A stretch of 64,000 nucleotides of DNA. It comes from Peptoniphilus phoceensis. GTDB taxonomy: Bacteria; Bacillota; Clostridia; Tissierellales; Peptoniphilaceae. Below the pieces are notes generated by a model. It saw only the letters and a program-made list of their open reading frames with translations, made no database searches and was not told the DNA's origin. This document shows positions 28,428 through 37,236 of this stretch, piece after piece. Positions within the stretch are counted from its first letter, which is position 1, and every line of letters starts with the position of its first letter. Location of the stretch: NCBI RefSeq assembly GCF_001517665.2, contig NZ_LN999808.1, positions 248,001 through 312,000 on the forward strand. Reading direction: 5' to 3'. The position numbers and the translations under genes were made by a program.

Positions 28428-29123
28428 GTAATTAGAATACCCCTGGTTAGACCAGGGGTTCAATTTAGCTTTAGCGATGAAAAACTAATAAAAAAAGACC
28501 TCCATGTTAAAATAAATTGTGGTTTACCAGAACACAAAAATAACAGGAGGTTTTTTATGAATTTAAATCATACACATAGTCTATCACATACAAAATGGAA
28601 TTGTAAATATCATGTAGTGTTCGCTCCGAAATATAGAAGAAAAGTATTTTACGGAAGCAAAAGATTAGAAATAGGTGCAATATTAAGAGAGCTTTGCAAC
28701 TGGAAAGGAGTTAACATAATAGAAGCAGAAGTTTGTCCAGATCACGTGCACATGTTGTTAGAAATACCACCAAAATTGAGTATATCTAGTTTTATGGGAT
28801 TTTTAAAAGGCAAAAGCAGTATTATGATATACGATAAGTGGGGTAGCTTAAAATACAAATACAGAGGAAGGCAATTTTGGTGCCGAGGATACTATGTAGA
28901 TACAGCAGGAAAAAATACAAAAGCAATAAAAGAGTATATTCATAACCAACTTAAAGAGGATGAATTAAGTGGTCAGATAACAATGGACAACACAGACCCC
29001 TTTAGGGGTTAGCTAGTAGTAATTGCAAGTGGTAAACCACAAGCGTCCTTGAGACGCAGCTAGCAAAAAAGGTCCTTTGGACCGCAAAAGCAAAACCACC
29101 GGCTACGCCGGTGGATTTTTATT
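28422..29123 (+). mobile_element. IS200-type element, copy 1 (702 bp)
   Basis: Identical by reading to 47921-48622. Left-end hairpin CCCCTGG-TTAGA-CCAGGGG (28440-28458); right-end hairpin CCACCGGC-TAC-GCCGGTGG (29096-29114) followed by ATTTTTATT. It encodes only TnpA, with no TnpB. The tnpA ribosome site GGAGG with its T-run (28546-28556) is complementary to 28491-28503 (AAAAAAGACCTCC), a sequestering stem as known in IS200. It starts in the T-tract of the small RNA's terminator. There are no target-site duplications, as expected for single-strand transposition. Confidence 0.92.
28557..29012 (+). CDS. tnpA: IS200/IS605-family Y1 HUH transposase TnpA
   Basis: 151 residues, full length. The HUH metal motif is His63-Val-His65 in CPDHVHMLLEIP; the catalytic tyrosine is Tyr127 with Gln131 in IKEYIHNQ, the usual arrangement for Y1 transposases that cut and join single-stranded DNA. 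The frame is intact, so the element is probably active. Expression is likely held down by the upstream ribosome-site hairpin. A hairpin ACCCC-TTTA-GGGGT covers the end of the frame. Confidence 0.96.
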   Translation: MNLNHTHSLSHTKWNCKYHVVFAPKYRRKVFYGSKRLEIGAILRELCNWKGVNIIEAEVCPDHVHMLLEIPPKLSISSFMGFLKGKSSIMIYDKWGSLKYKYRGRQFWCRGYYVDTAGKNTKAIKEYIHNQLKEDELSGQITMDNTDPFRG

Positions 29124-29220
29124 TGTTTTAATTACAAAGTTAAGATTAGATGAATTTTAAGAATTTCGAATTAAAAAAGAAAAATTTATTAAAATTAGTG
29201 AAAATTCACGAGAAAGTAAA

Positions 29221-29277
29221 ATGCAAGCAAAAGTTGCTATTTATTTACTTGTTAGATAAATATTTTTGTTATATTGA
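29221..29277 (+). repeat. Shared regulatory element, copy A
   Basis: About 57 bases beginning ATGCAAGCAAAAGTTGC and ending TTTTTGTTATATT, clearly alignable with 47156-47213. It contains an inverted GCAA..TTGC and a -10-like TATATT. In copy B it lies upstream of the XRE regulator; here no gene follows closely. Confidence 0.6.
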
Positions 29278-29392
29278 GTTTGAAAATATAAAAATTAGAA
29301 AACTACAAAAATAAAAATTAAATTAATAATTAAGGGTATTTATTATATTAGGATATAGAATATGTTATTTCTATAAAGATTTTATAAAATTC

Positions 29393-29443
29393 TTGACAAA
29401 GGTATTTAAGGGCAGTATAGTGTAAATATAAAGTATATACACT
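29393..29443 (+). promoter_or_regulatory. Orphan promoter with YtrA-type operator
   Basis: -35 TTGACA (29393-29398), 17 bases, -10 TATAGT (29416-29421). Overlapping the -10 is AGTGTA (29419-29424), 13 bases, TACACT (29438-29443). As I recall, AGTGTA-N13-TACACT is the operator of the GntR-family repressor YtrA, which normally controls a GntR-ABC transporter operon. No such operon follows. Confidence 0.7.
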
Positions 29444-29674
29444 CATAAACTTTATTTTACATATTTGTTAAAAAAAGGAGGTATTGAGGGATTTATTAAT
29501 ACATAGTTATTGTTAAAAAAGTAATATTAAATTAGAGAAGAATTGTACTTTATTATATTATATTCAAATATTAAACTTTGTTAATTATTGTGTTTAACAC
29601 ATTTTTTGTAATATTCATTTAATTTGCAATGGTTTTTTATATATAATATAATCATGACAAATAGGAGGTATACT

Positions 29675-31411
29675 ATGAAAAAGAAAATTTTATCTATTTT
29701 TCTTGTACTTATTGCAGCCATAACACTTGGCGCTTGTAGTGCAAACACAACAGCTTATCTAGATGCATCTCAAAAAGTTGCAGACTGGAAAGGCTCAAAG
29801 GTCTCTGGAAAACTCGAATATAATGTCGAAGTTAAGGATCCTGAAAGTAAAGAAACTGTGAATATTAAGTTCCCTGCAAGTTTTACTGGTGAACAAGTGG
29901 GTCAAGATAAGGCACATGTATTGATGGATATGGACTTATCAAATTTAAAGAAAGAAATTGCTAAAAGATCAGATAGCCAAGAAGAAATTGCAGGACTTAA
30001 TAAAGATGTACCTAATAAAATGAAAATGGACATTTTTGTAAAGGACAATGAAATTATTATGTCAAAGGACATCTTTGCACTTAATAGTGATTCTTTTAAA
30101 GACATAAAAGAAGATTATATTTCAATTTCAAATGAAGAAAATGGCATTTCACCAAAAGCTACAAAATATTTTAATTCAGAGGAATTTAAGACTGATTTAT
30201 TAAATTTAATGGAAGTTGCTTTAAAAGATTATAAACAAGAAATTGACTTTAAGGTTGAAGGTAACACTTACACTTTAAATACTACTAGTGATGCTGTCAT
30301 AGATGAATTTATAAAATCTGCCGATGGCGTTATGAAAAATTGGGATGCAGTTTCAACTTCTGCACTAGCAATTGTTGATAAGGCTGGACTTCCAATGACT
30401 GAAGAAGATAGAAAAGATTTTAAAGAACTTAACAAAGAATACAAGGCAGAAGATTTAAAAGAAGCTGCTAAAGGAATTAAAGAAACTATTAAAGGATCAA
30501 ATTTATCTGAAAAAACTACTTTTGAAGAAAATAAAATGATTCAAGAAATAGCAATGAAAGTTAACGTTGCTGATTTTGTAAAAGTTTCTGTTAAGGGAAA
30601 TTTTGATACTGTGAAAGACGAAAATGTTAAGATTAACTTTCCAACTTCAGTTAAAAAATTGACTTCAGAAGAATATTTGAAGTTAATAATGCCAGAAGTA
30701 AATATGTTAACTGTAAGAGTTAATGGCGAAGATATAACTTTTGAAGATCCTGAAGCTCTTCCAAAGATTATTAATGACAGAACAATGTTAGCTGCTCGTG
30801 CTTTCTATGAAAAAATCGGCGCTAAAGTTGAATGGAATGGAAAAGATAGAAGTGTAACAGTTTCAAAAGATAATTATAAGATTGTTTTAAAGATTGATTC
30901 TGATAAGGCTCTTGTAAATGGAAAAGAAGTTAAGCTTGATTCACCAGCTACAATTATTAAAGATAAAACTTATATTCCAGTAAGATTTGTATCTGAAGCT
31001 TTTGGTTACAAAGTTAAATACGATGCAAACGAAGGAATGCCAATAGTTGATATTTTTAATATTACTGAAAAAGAATTAGAAACAAAACTTCAAGAATTAG
31101 AAAAAGAAGAAAATTATAAAATGATAGCTTCTATGAAATCATCTGGTCAAAAAGATGAAGAAATAGAAGAAACTTTAAAAAATCTTTATGAAGGTGAAGA
31201 ATTAGATAAAATTCTTGCAGCTAAGGCTGATATTGACAAAGATCCAGAACTTCTAAAGAAATACCAAGATCAAATTCAAAAGGAATTAGATGAAATGATG
31301 GGAGAAGTTCCAGAAGATAAAGAAGAAAATAAAAAAGAAGATAAGCTTACTGAAAAAACAGAAAAATCTGCAGAAAAAGTAGCAAAAGTATTGTTTTCAG
31401 TTGTAAAATAA
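29675..31411 (+). CDS. Lipoprotein with copper-amine-oxidase-N-like (stalk) domain
   Basis: 578 residues from the ATG at 29675 (AGGAGG upstream); a longer frame from 29624 starts inside the promoter. Signal peptide KKKILSIFLVLIAAITLGAC with lipobox LGAC. Residues ~35-330 form an unrecognised extracellular region, probably LolA-like. Residues ~335-440 match the Cu_amine_oxidN1 repeat (TVRVNGEDITFEDPEALPKI, NDRTMLAARAFYEKIG, KTYIPVRFVSEAFGYKV). A long charged helical tail follows. Such proteins are common on the surface of Clostridia and cocci; the role is unknown. Own promoter and terminator. Confidence 0.85.
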   Translation: MKKKILSIFLVLIAAITLGACSANTTAYLDASQKVADWKGSKVSGKLEYNVEVKDPESKETVNIKFPASFTGEQVGQDKAHVLMDMDLSNLKKEIAKRSDSQEEIAGLNKDVPNKMKMDIFVKDNEIIMSKDIFALNSDSFKDIKEDYISISNEENGISPKATKYFNSEEFKTDLLNLMEVALKDYKQEIDFKVEGNTYTLNTTSDAVIDEFIKSADGVMKNWDAVSTSALAIVDKAGLPMTEEDRKDFKELNKEYKAEDLKEAAKGIKETIKGSNLSEKTTFEENKMIQEIAMKVNVADFVKVSVKGNFDTVKDENVKINFPTSVKKLTSEEYLKLIMPEVNMLTVRVNGEDITFEDPEALPKIINDRTMLAARAFYEKIGAKVEWNGKDRSVTVSKDNYKIVLKIDSDKALVNGKEVKLDSPATIIKDKTYIPVRFVSEAFGYKVKYDANEGMPIVDIFNITEKELETKLQELEKEENYKMIASMKSSGQKDEEIEETLKNLYEGEELDKILAAKADIDKDPELLKKYQDQIQKELDEMMGEVPEDKEENKKEDKLTEKTEKSAEKVAKVLFSVVK

Positions 31412-31424
31412 GCTAGAAAATTTT

Positions 31425-31456
31425 CCCAAGAGCAAGTTCTCTTGGGATTTTTTTTA
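31425..31456 (+). terminator. Intrinsic terminator after the lipoprotein
   Basis: Arms CCCAAGAG and CTCTTGGG, a perfect 8-bp stem, then A and a run of T. Confidence 0.88.
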
Positions 31457-31500
31457 ATTATTTATATTTTTTCTTTCATCATAAGCTATTTATAAATTTT

Positions 31501-31562
31501 TTGTTTGTGGTACTATATAGTAGTATATGTTTTAAATAGTTAATGAAATCTACTATATGGGG
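31501..31562 (+). promoter_or_regulatory. nrdAB promoter with NrdR-box-like sites
   Basis: TTGTTT (31501-31506), 17 bases, TATATG (31524-31529). The palindrome TACTATATAGTA (31511-31522) fills the spacer and resembles the NrdR box core. A half-like site TACTATATGGGG (31551-31562) reaches the ribosome site. Centres are 40 bases apart, longer than the ~31 bases usual for paired NrdR boxes. Confidence 0.6.
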
Positions 31563-31567
31563 GATTT

Positions 31568-34096
31568 ATGAAAATATTAAAAAGAGATAAGAGAGAGGTT
31601 AATTTTGATCATTTAAAGATAAAAAATGCCATTGAAAAAGCCTTTGACTCTGTTGGAAAGACTTATGATGATGCTGTAATAGCATCTTATGCCTTAGATA
31701 TAAAAGAAAGCCTTTTAAAAAACTATGATCCTAAAAATCCACCAACGGTTGAGGAAATACAGGATCTAGTTGAATTAAAACTTATCGATGAAAAAGAAAT
31801 TGATGTTGTAAAAGCTTATATACTTTACAGAAATAGACATTCTGAAGAAAGACAAATTTTAGATAAATTTGCAAATTTCATTACAGACGAAAATGTCCTA
31901 AAGATTTTGAAGTTTGTTAGGAAAAATTATGATCCAAAGAAGTATGAGCTTGAAAATTTATATAACAAATTTGAGTCTTTTGTAAAAAAAGATCAAACAC
32001 AAGATGCCTATCTTTCTGAAATTATTAAGGCTGCCAGCGAACTTACAGATAAGGATGCACCTAGATGGGAATTTATTGCAGCTTTATTTTTAAACTACGA
32101 CCTAGAAAAGAAAATTAAGAGAAATCTTGAAGATTTTAAGATTAATAATTTTTATGAAAAGATTGTTTTCTTAACTGAAAAGGGTCTTTATGGAAAATAT
32201 ATCCTTGAAAATTATTCTAAAGAGGAAGTTCTTGAACTTGAAGAATATATTGATAATTCTAGAAATAGACTTTTAAATTACTCCGGTTTAGATCTTTTAA
32301 TTAAGAGATATGTTATAAGAAGTCATGACGGAAGATTTGTTGAAACAATTCAAGAGATGTTTATGGGAATTGCAATGCACCTTGCTATACCAGAGAAAAA
32401 TAAAATTTATTGGGCGAAGAAATTCTATGATATTTATTCAAGTTTAAAGGTGACAGTTGCTACACCAACAATGTCTAATGCAAGAAAACCATACAATCAA
32501 TTGTCTTCTTGTTTTGTAGACACAGTTCCTGATACTTTAAAGGGAATTTATAGATCAATTGATAATTTCGCCCAAATCTCTAAACACGGTGGCGGAATGG
32601 GTCTTTATTTTGGAAAAGTTCGTGCAACTGGGTCTGATATTAGAGGATTTAAGGGTGTTGCTGGTGGTGTAATAAGATGGATTAAACTTGCTAATGACAC
32701 TGCTGTTGCCGTAGATCAACTTGGTGTTCGCCAAGGAAGCGTCGCTTGTTATCTTGATGTTTGGCACAAAGATATTCCAGAATTTTTGCAACTTCGCACA
32801 AATAATGGTGATGATAGGATGAAGGCTCACGACATCTTCCCTGCTATTTCTTACCCAAATTTATTTTTTGAATTGGCAGAAAAAGACATTAATGCAACTT
32901 GGTATATGTTTGACCCTCACGAAGTTTTAGAAAAAAAGGGTTACGCTCTTGAAGATTTTTATGGAAAAGAGTGGGAAGAAAAATATAGAGAATGTATTGA
33001 TGATAAAAATATTTCTCGCCGTGAAATGAGCGTAAAAGATTTAGTAAGACTTATAATAAAATCACTTACAGAAACTGGAACACCTTTTGCTTTTTATAGG
33101 GACAATGTAAATGAAATGAACCCAAATAAACATGTTGGCATGATTTACTCATCAAATTTATGTACAGAAATTATGCAAAATATGTCTGCTATTGAAACTC
33201 TTGAAACTACAATAGAAACAGAAGATGGAGATGAAGTCATTGTCACAAAGACAAAACCAGGCGATTTTGTTGTTTGTAATCTAGCATCACTTGTATTAGG
33301 AAATATTGACCTAGAAAATGACAAGGAGCTTAAAGATATTGTGGCAACAACTGTTAGGGCTCTAGACAATGTAATTGACTTAAATTATTATCCAATACCT
33401 TATGCAAAAGTTACAAATAGAAAATACAGATCCATTGGACTAGGAACAAGTGGTTATCACCATGCCCTTGTAAAAGCTGGAATGGCATTTTCTGACATAG
33501 AAGATCACTTAAAATGGGCAGATAATCTTTATGAAAGAATTAATTTTCACGCAATTACAGCATCTATGGAGATTGCGAAGGAAAAAGGATCTTATGATTT
33601 CTTTGAAGGTTCTGACTGGCAAAATGGAAATTATTTTGACCTAAGGGATTATAAAGATGAAAAGTGGAATAAATTAAGAGAAGAAGTAAAAGCAAATGGA
33701 CTTAGAAATGGATATATAATGGCAATAGCTCCAACAGGTTCAACATCAATTATCTCGGCAACAAGTGCAGGAGTTGATCCAGTTATGAATAGATACTTCT
33801 TAGAAGAAAAAAAAGGTTCAATCTTACCAAGAGTTGCACCAGACCTTAGTCCACAAACTTTCTGGTTATATGAAAATGCCCACGAACTTGATCAAAACTT
33901 TGTAATTGAGGCTGCGGCAATTCGTCAAAGACACATTGACCAAGCTCAGTCAATTAACTTTTATATTACTACAGACTTTACAATGAGAAAGATTTTAAAT
34001 CTATATATCAAAGCTTGTAAGGAGAAACTAAAGTCTGTTTATTATGTTAGAAGCAAGTCTTTAGAGGTTGAAGACTGCGATTATTGTGCGTCATAA
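31568..34096 (+). CDS. nrdA: Class I ribonucleotide reductase, large subunit
   Basis: 842 residues. An N-terminal ATP-cone (KRDKREVNFDHLKIKNAIEK) implies allosteric control by ATP/dATP. The catalytic barrel shows SSCFVDTVPDTLKGIYRSID, HGGGMGLYFGKVR and SNLCTEIMQ, and the loop GYIMAIAPTGSTSIISATSA. The C-terminal tail carries a C-x-x-C pair (EDCDYCAS) for re-reduction. It converts ribonucleoside diphosphates to deoxy forms with NrdB. A GGGGG ribosome site overlaps a NrdR-like box. Confidence 0.94.
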   Translation: MKILKRDKREVNFDHLKIKNAIEKAFDSVGKTYDDAVIASYALDIKESLLKNYDPKNPPTVEEIQDLVELKLIDEKEIDVVKAYILYRNRHSEERQILDKFANFITDENVLKILKFVRKNYDPKKYELENLYNKFESFVKKDQTQDAYLSEIIKAASELTDKDAPRWEFIAALFLNYDLEKKIKRNLEDFKINNFYEKIVFLTEKGLYGKYILENYSKEEVLELEEYIDNSRNRLLNYSGLDLLIKRYVIRSHDGRFVETIQEMFMGIAMHLAIPEKNKIYWAKKFYDIYSSLKVTVATPTMSNARKPYNQLSSCFVDTVPDTLKGIYRSIDNFAQISKHGGGMGLYFGKVRATGSDIRGFKGVAGGVIRWIKLANDTAVAVDQLGVRQGSVACYLDVWHKDIPEFLQLRTNNGDDRMKAHDIFPAISYPNLFFELAEKDINATWYMFDPHEVLEKKGYALEDFYGKEWEEKYRECIDDKNISRREMSVKDLVRLIIKSLTETGTPFAFYRDNVNEMNPNKHVGMIYSSNLCTEIMQNMSAIETLETTIETEDGDEVIVTKTKPGDFVVCNLASLVLGNIDLENDKELKDIVATTVRALDNVIDLNYYPIPYAKVTNRKYRSIGLGTSGYHHALVKAGMAFSDIEDHLKWADNLYERINFHAITASMEIAKEKGSYDFFEGSDWQNGNYFDLRDYKDEKWNKLREEVKANGLRNGYIMAIAPTGSTSIISATSAGVDPVMNRYFLEEKKGSILPRVAPDLSPQTFWLYENAHELDQNFVIEAAAIRQRHIDQAQSINFYITTDFTMRKILNLYIKACKEKLKSVYYVRSKSLEVEDCDYCAS

Positions 34097-34109
34097 AATA
34101 GGAGGAATT

Positions 34110-35150
34110 ATGCAACTTTCAAAAAGAGGTCTCTTTAATGAAAAGGGAGATATTGAAACTTCAAAAAGAAGAGTTATTAATGGAAATACTACAAATTTAA
34201 ATGACTTTAACAATTTAAAATACTCTTGGACAAGTGATTGGTATCGTCAAGCTATGAATAACTTCTGGATTCCAGAAGAAATAAACCTTTCACAAGATGT
34301 TAAGGACTATAGAATTTTAGATAAACATGAAAAAACAGCTTATGATAAGATTTTGTCCTTTCTTATTTATCTTGATTCACTTCAAACAGCTCAAATACCA
34401 AAACTGCAATCTTATGTTACGGCAAATGAAATCAATCTTTGTCTTTCAATCCAAGGTTATCAAGAGTCTATTCACTCTCAATCCTATTCTTATATTTTGG
34501 ACACAATATGTTCTCCAGAAGAAAGAGAAGAAATTCTTTACCAATATAAGGATGATGAAGTTTTATTAAAAAGAAATAAATTTATTGGGGACCAATACCA
34601 AGACTTTTATGAAGATGAAAACTTGGACAATTTCATGAAGGCACTTATTGCAAATTATATCTTGGAAGGAATTTATTTTTACTCAGGCTTCTCCTTCTTT
34701 TACAATCTTGGAAGAATGGGCAAGATGCCTGGCACAGTTTCTGAAATAAGATATATAAATAGAGATGAAAACACTCATCTTTGGTTATTTAGAAGTATAA
34801 TTCTTGAAATGAAAAAGGAAAATCCAGAAATATTTACTGATGAAAATATAAAAAAATATAAAGAAATGCTTAAAAAAGGTGTTGAAGAAGAAATATCTTG
34901 GGGTAAGTATGTCATAGGCGATGAAATAAGAGGTCTAAATCAAAAAATGATTGAAGATTATATTATGTATCTTGGCAACTTGCGTTCTAGAAATTTAGGT
35001 TTTGGAAATCTATTTGATGAAAATATTGATGAGCCAGAATCAATGAAGTGGGTCAGCGAATATTCTGATCCAAATAAAATAAAGACAGACTTTTTCGAAG
35101 CAAAGCCATCTGCATATTCTAAATCTTCAGTAATTGAAGATGACCTTTAA
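34110..35150 (+). CDS. nrdB: Class I ribonucleotide reductase, radical-bearing small subunit
   Basis: 346 residues from the ATG at 34110 (AGGAGGA upstream); the longer frame begins inside nrdA. Ferritin-like fold with metal ligands in LIYLDSLQT, IQGYQESIHSQSYSY and INRDENTHLW. In the second, E-x-x-H-x-x-x-Y is intact, so the radical tyrosine is present. It makes the radical used by NrdA, 13 bases upstream. No NrdI is nearby, which favours a diiron cofactor, though this is inference. Confidence 0.94.
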   Translation: MQLSKRGLFNEKGDIETSKRRVINGNTTNLNDFNNLKYSWTSDWYRQAMNNFWIPEEINLSQDVKDYRILDKHEKTAYDKILSFLIYLDSLQTAQIPKLQSYVTANEINLCLSIQGYQESIHSQSYSYILDTICSPEEREEILYQYKDDEVLLKRNKFIGDQYQDFYEDENLDNFMKALIANYILEGIYFYSGFSFFYNLGRMGKMPGTVSEIRYINRDENTHLWLFRSIILEMKKENPEIFTDENIKKYKEMLKKGVEEEISWGKYVIGDEIRGLNQKMIEDYIMYLGNLRSRNLGFGNLFDENIDEPESMKWVSEYSDPNKIKTDFFEAKPSAYSKSSVIEDDL

Positions 35151-35167
35151 TAATTAAAAATAATTAA

Positions 35168-35191
35168 GCCGGATTTTTAATCCGGTTTTTA
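35168..35191 (+). terminator. Intrinsic terminator after nrdB
   Basis: GCCGGATT and AATCCGG pair around TTT, followed by five T. Confidence 0.88.
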
Positions 35192-35233
35192 TTATCTTTT
35201 AAAGGAATTCATCAAAAAAGAGGGAGGTTTATT

Positions 35234-37075
35234 ATGAATGAAGATAAGGGCAATAATAACAAAAGACCCAAATATAATTTACTTAGATATTATGTAATTG
35301 CCATTTTGGCTGTCTTTGCTCTAAACTGGTTAATTCTTCCAATTTTAAGTCAAAATAGTATGGAAAACTCCTCCTATTCTGATTTTAGAAAGAATTTAAG
35401 CCAGAATAAAATTGAAGAAGTTAGTTTTAAACAAGATCAAATTCTTTACAAATTAAAAGATGACAAGAAAATTTACAAGACTGGAAAAATGGAAGATCCA
35501 GATATTGTAAAAGATTTAGAAGAAAAAAATGTAGACTACTCTTCTGAAATACCAGAAAAACCAAGTTTATTTGTGTCATTTATAATGACTTGGGGATTTC
35601 CAATTCTACTTTTCTTCTTGCTACAAAGAGCACTTACTAAGAGAATGCAAAATCTTGGAAATGGTGGAATCTTTGGCGGTGGAAAGAAAATTGAAAAGTA
35701 CGAACCAAGTGGTGAAACTGTAAACTTTGACGATGTTGCTGGTCAAGAAGAAGCAGAAGAGTCTCTTGTGGAAATAGTCGATTACTTAAAAAATCCAAAG
35801 AAATATACAGAAATTGGTGCCAAGTGTCCTAAGGGTGCACTTTTAGTTGGTCCTCCAGGAACTGGCAAGACTTTACTTGCAAGAGCAGTGGCTGGAGAAA
35901 GTCACGTTCCTTTCTTCTCAATTGCAGGCTCTGAATTTGTCGAAATGTTTGTTGGTCGTGGTGCAGCAAAAGTTAGAGAGCTCTTTGAAGAGGCAAAGAA
36001 AAATGCTCCATGTATAATTTTTATTGACGAAATCGACACAATTGGAAAGAAGAGAGATTCTGCTGGAATTGCTGGAAATGATGAAAGAGAACAAACACTT
36101 AATCAACTTTTATCTGAAATGGATGGATTTGACGGAAACATTGGAATTGTAATGCTTGCTGCAACTAATAGACCAGAAATTCTAGACCCAGCTCTTTTAA
36201 GACCAGGAAGATTTGACAGACAAATAAGAGTTGAACTTCCAACACTAAAAGATAGAATTGAAATCTTAAAAGTTCATGCAAGATCTTACAAAATGGAAGA
36301 AGATATTGACTATTCTTTAATAGCAAGATCTACTGCAGGTGCTTCTGGTGCCCAACTAGCAAATATTCTTAATGAAGCAGCTCTTCGTGCCGTTAGAATG
36401 GGACACGATAAGGTTAGACAAGAAGACATACAAGAATCTATTGAAGTTGTAATTGCTGGAGCACAAAGAAAACAAGATATATTATCTCCAGAAGAAAAGA
36501 AGAGAGTATCCTATCACGAAATTGGTCACGCACTTGTTGCAGCCCTACAAACTGGGTCTGAACCTGTGGAAAAAATTACAATTATCCCAAGGACTTCAGG
36601 TGCCTTAGGATATACTATGCAGGTTCCTAAAGATGAAAAAAATCTTTACACTAGAGAAGATTTAATAAATCATATAACAACTCTTTGTGGAGGACGTGCT
36701 GCAGAAGAAGTAATCTTCAATGAAGTGTCAACAGGAGCTGCCAACGATATTGAAAAGGCAACAGAAACAGCAAGAGCTATGATAACTCAATATGGTATGG
36801 CTGATGAATTTGGCATGGTTAAGTTCCAAGATTCTGGTTCAAGATATATGGGCGATACTGGAAACATGAACTGCTCTGAAGAAACAAGAAAAGAAATCGA
36901 TGACTTAATGGTTAGCATAGTTAAAAAAGCTCAAGAAAATGCTAGAAAGTTAATTGCAGACAATAGAGATGCAATGAAAGAACTTGCTGAATATTTACTT
37001 GAAGAAGAAACAATAACAGGAAAAGAATTTATGGAAATTTTATCAAAGTACAAGAACTTTGATGAAGAAAAATAA
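35234..37075 (+). CDS. ftsH: ATP-dependent membrane zinc protease FtsH
   Basis: 613 residues. Two membrane segments (~18-38 and ~108-130) flank a small extracellular domain. AAA Walker A is [18 protein letters not shown], Walker [12 protein letters not shown], and the second region of homology [20 protein letters not shown]. The zinc site is [11 protein letters not shown] (HEIGH where most FtsH have HEAGH). It degrades membrane and regulatory proteins. GGGAGG ribosome site; monocistronic. Confidence 0.96.
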   Translation: MNEDKGNNNKRPKYNLLRYYVIAILAVFALNWLILPILSQNSMENSSYSDFRKNLSQNKIEEVSFKQDQILYKLKDDKKIYKTGKMEDPDIVKDLEEKNVDYSSEIPEKPSLFVSFIMTWGFPILLFFLLQRALTKRMQNLGNGGIFGGGKKIEKYEPSGETVNFDDVAGQEEAEESLVEIVDYLKNPKKYTEIGAKCPKGALLVGPPGTGKTLLARAVAGESHVPFFSIAGSEFVEMFVGRGAAKVRELFEEAKKNAPCIIFIDEIDTIGKKRDSAGIAGNDEREQTLNQLLSEMDGFDGNIGIVMLAATNRPEILDPALLRPGRFDRQIRVELPTLKDRIEILKVHARSYKMEEDIDYSLIARSTAGASGAQLANILNEAALRAVRMGHDKVRQEDIQESIEVVIAGAQRKQDILSPEEKKRVSYHEIGHALVAALQTGSEPVEKITIIPRTSGALGYTMQVPKDEKNLYTREDLINHITTLCGGRAAEEVIFNEVSTGAANDIEKATETARAMITQYGMADEFGMVKFQDSGSRYMGDTGNMNCSEETRKEIDDLMVSIVKKAQENARKLIADNRDAMKELAEYLLEEETITGKEFMEILSKYKNFDEEK

Positions 37076-37100
37076 ATTTTATAAATTTGTAACTTGTGAA

Positions 37101-37124
37101 AAGGTGGCTTAGGCTGCCTTTTTT
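37101..37124 (+). terminator. Intrinsic terminator after ftsH
   Basis: AAGGTGGC and GCTGCCTT pair (two wobbles) around a short loop, then T-run. Confidence 0.65.
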
Positions 37125-37154
37125 GATTGCAAAAAAAGGTCTAGGGATAAAAAT

Positions 37155-37187
37155 AAAATCCTAGGTTTTTATGCCTAGGATTTTTTG
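37155..37187. terminator. Bidirectional terminator, ftsH / C69 peptidase
   Basis: AATCCTAGG and CCTAGGATT, nine perfect pairs, with T-runs on both strands, between convergent genes. Confidence 0.8.
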
Positions 37188-37236
37188 TTTATAATTGTTT
37201 TTACAATTTATCTTTGAATAAAAGTTTTAATTTAAC

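Larger units (their letters stand above)
29124..29674. other. 551-base gene-free AT-rich stretch
   Basis: No convincing gene. It holds a sequence element shared with the region upstream of the XRE gene (29221-29277), a complete promoter with an operator-like palindrome (29393-29443), a Shine-Dalgarno with no frame after it (29477-29482), and the lipoprotein promoter TTGCAA-17-TATAAT (29624-29652). Confidence 0.7.

Noticed and set aside
28557-28830. CACGTG in tnpA as a parS site
   Set aside because: The flanks (GATCACGTGCAC) do not form a parS palindrome and encode the HUH motif.
28422-29123. TnpB / omega-RNA guided system
   Set aside because: The element has only TnpA; no RuvC-type frame or IscB lies in either copy or beside them.
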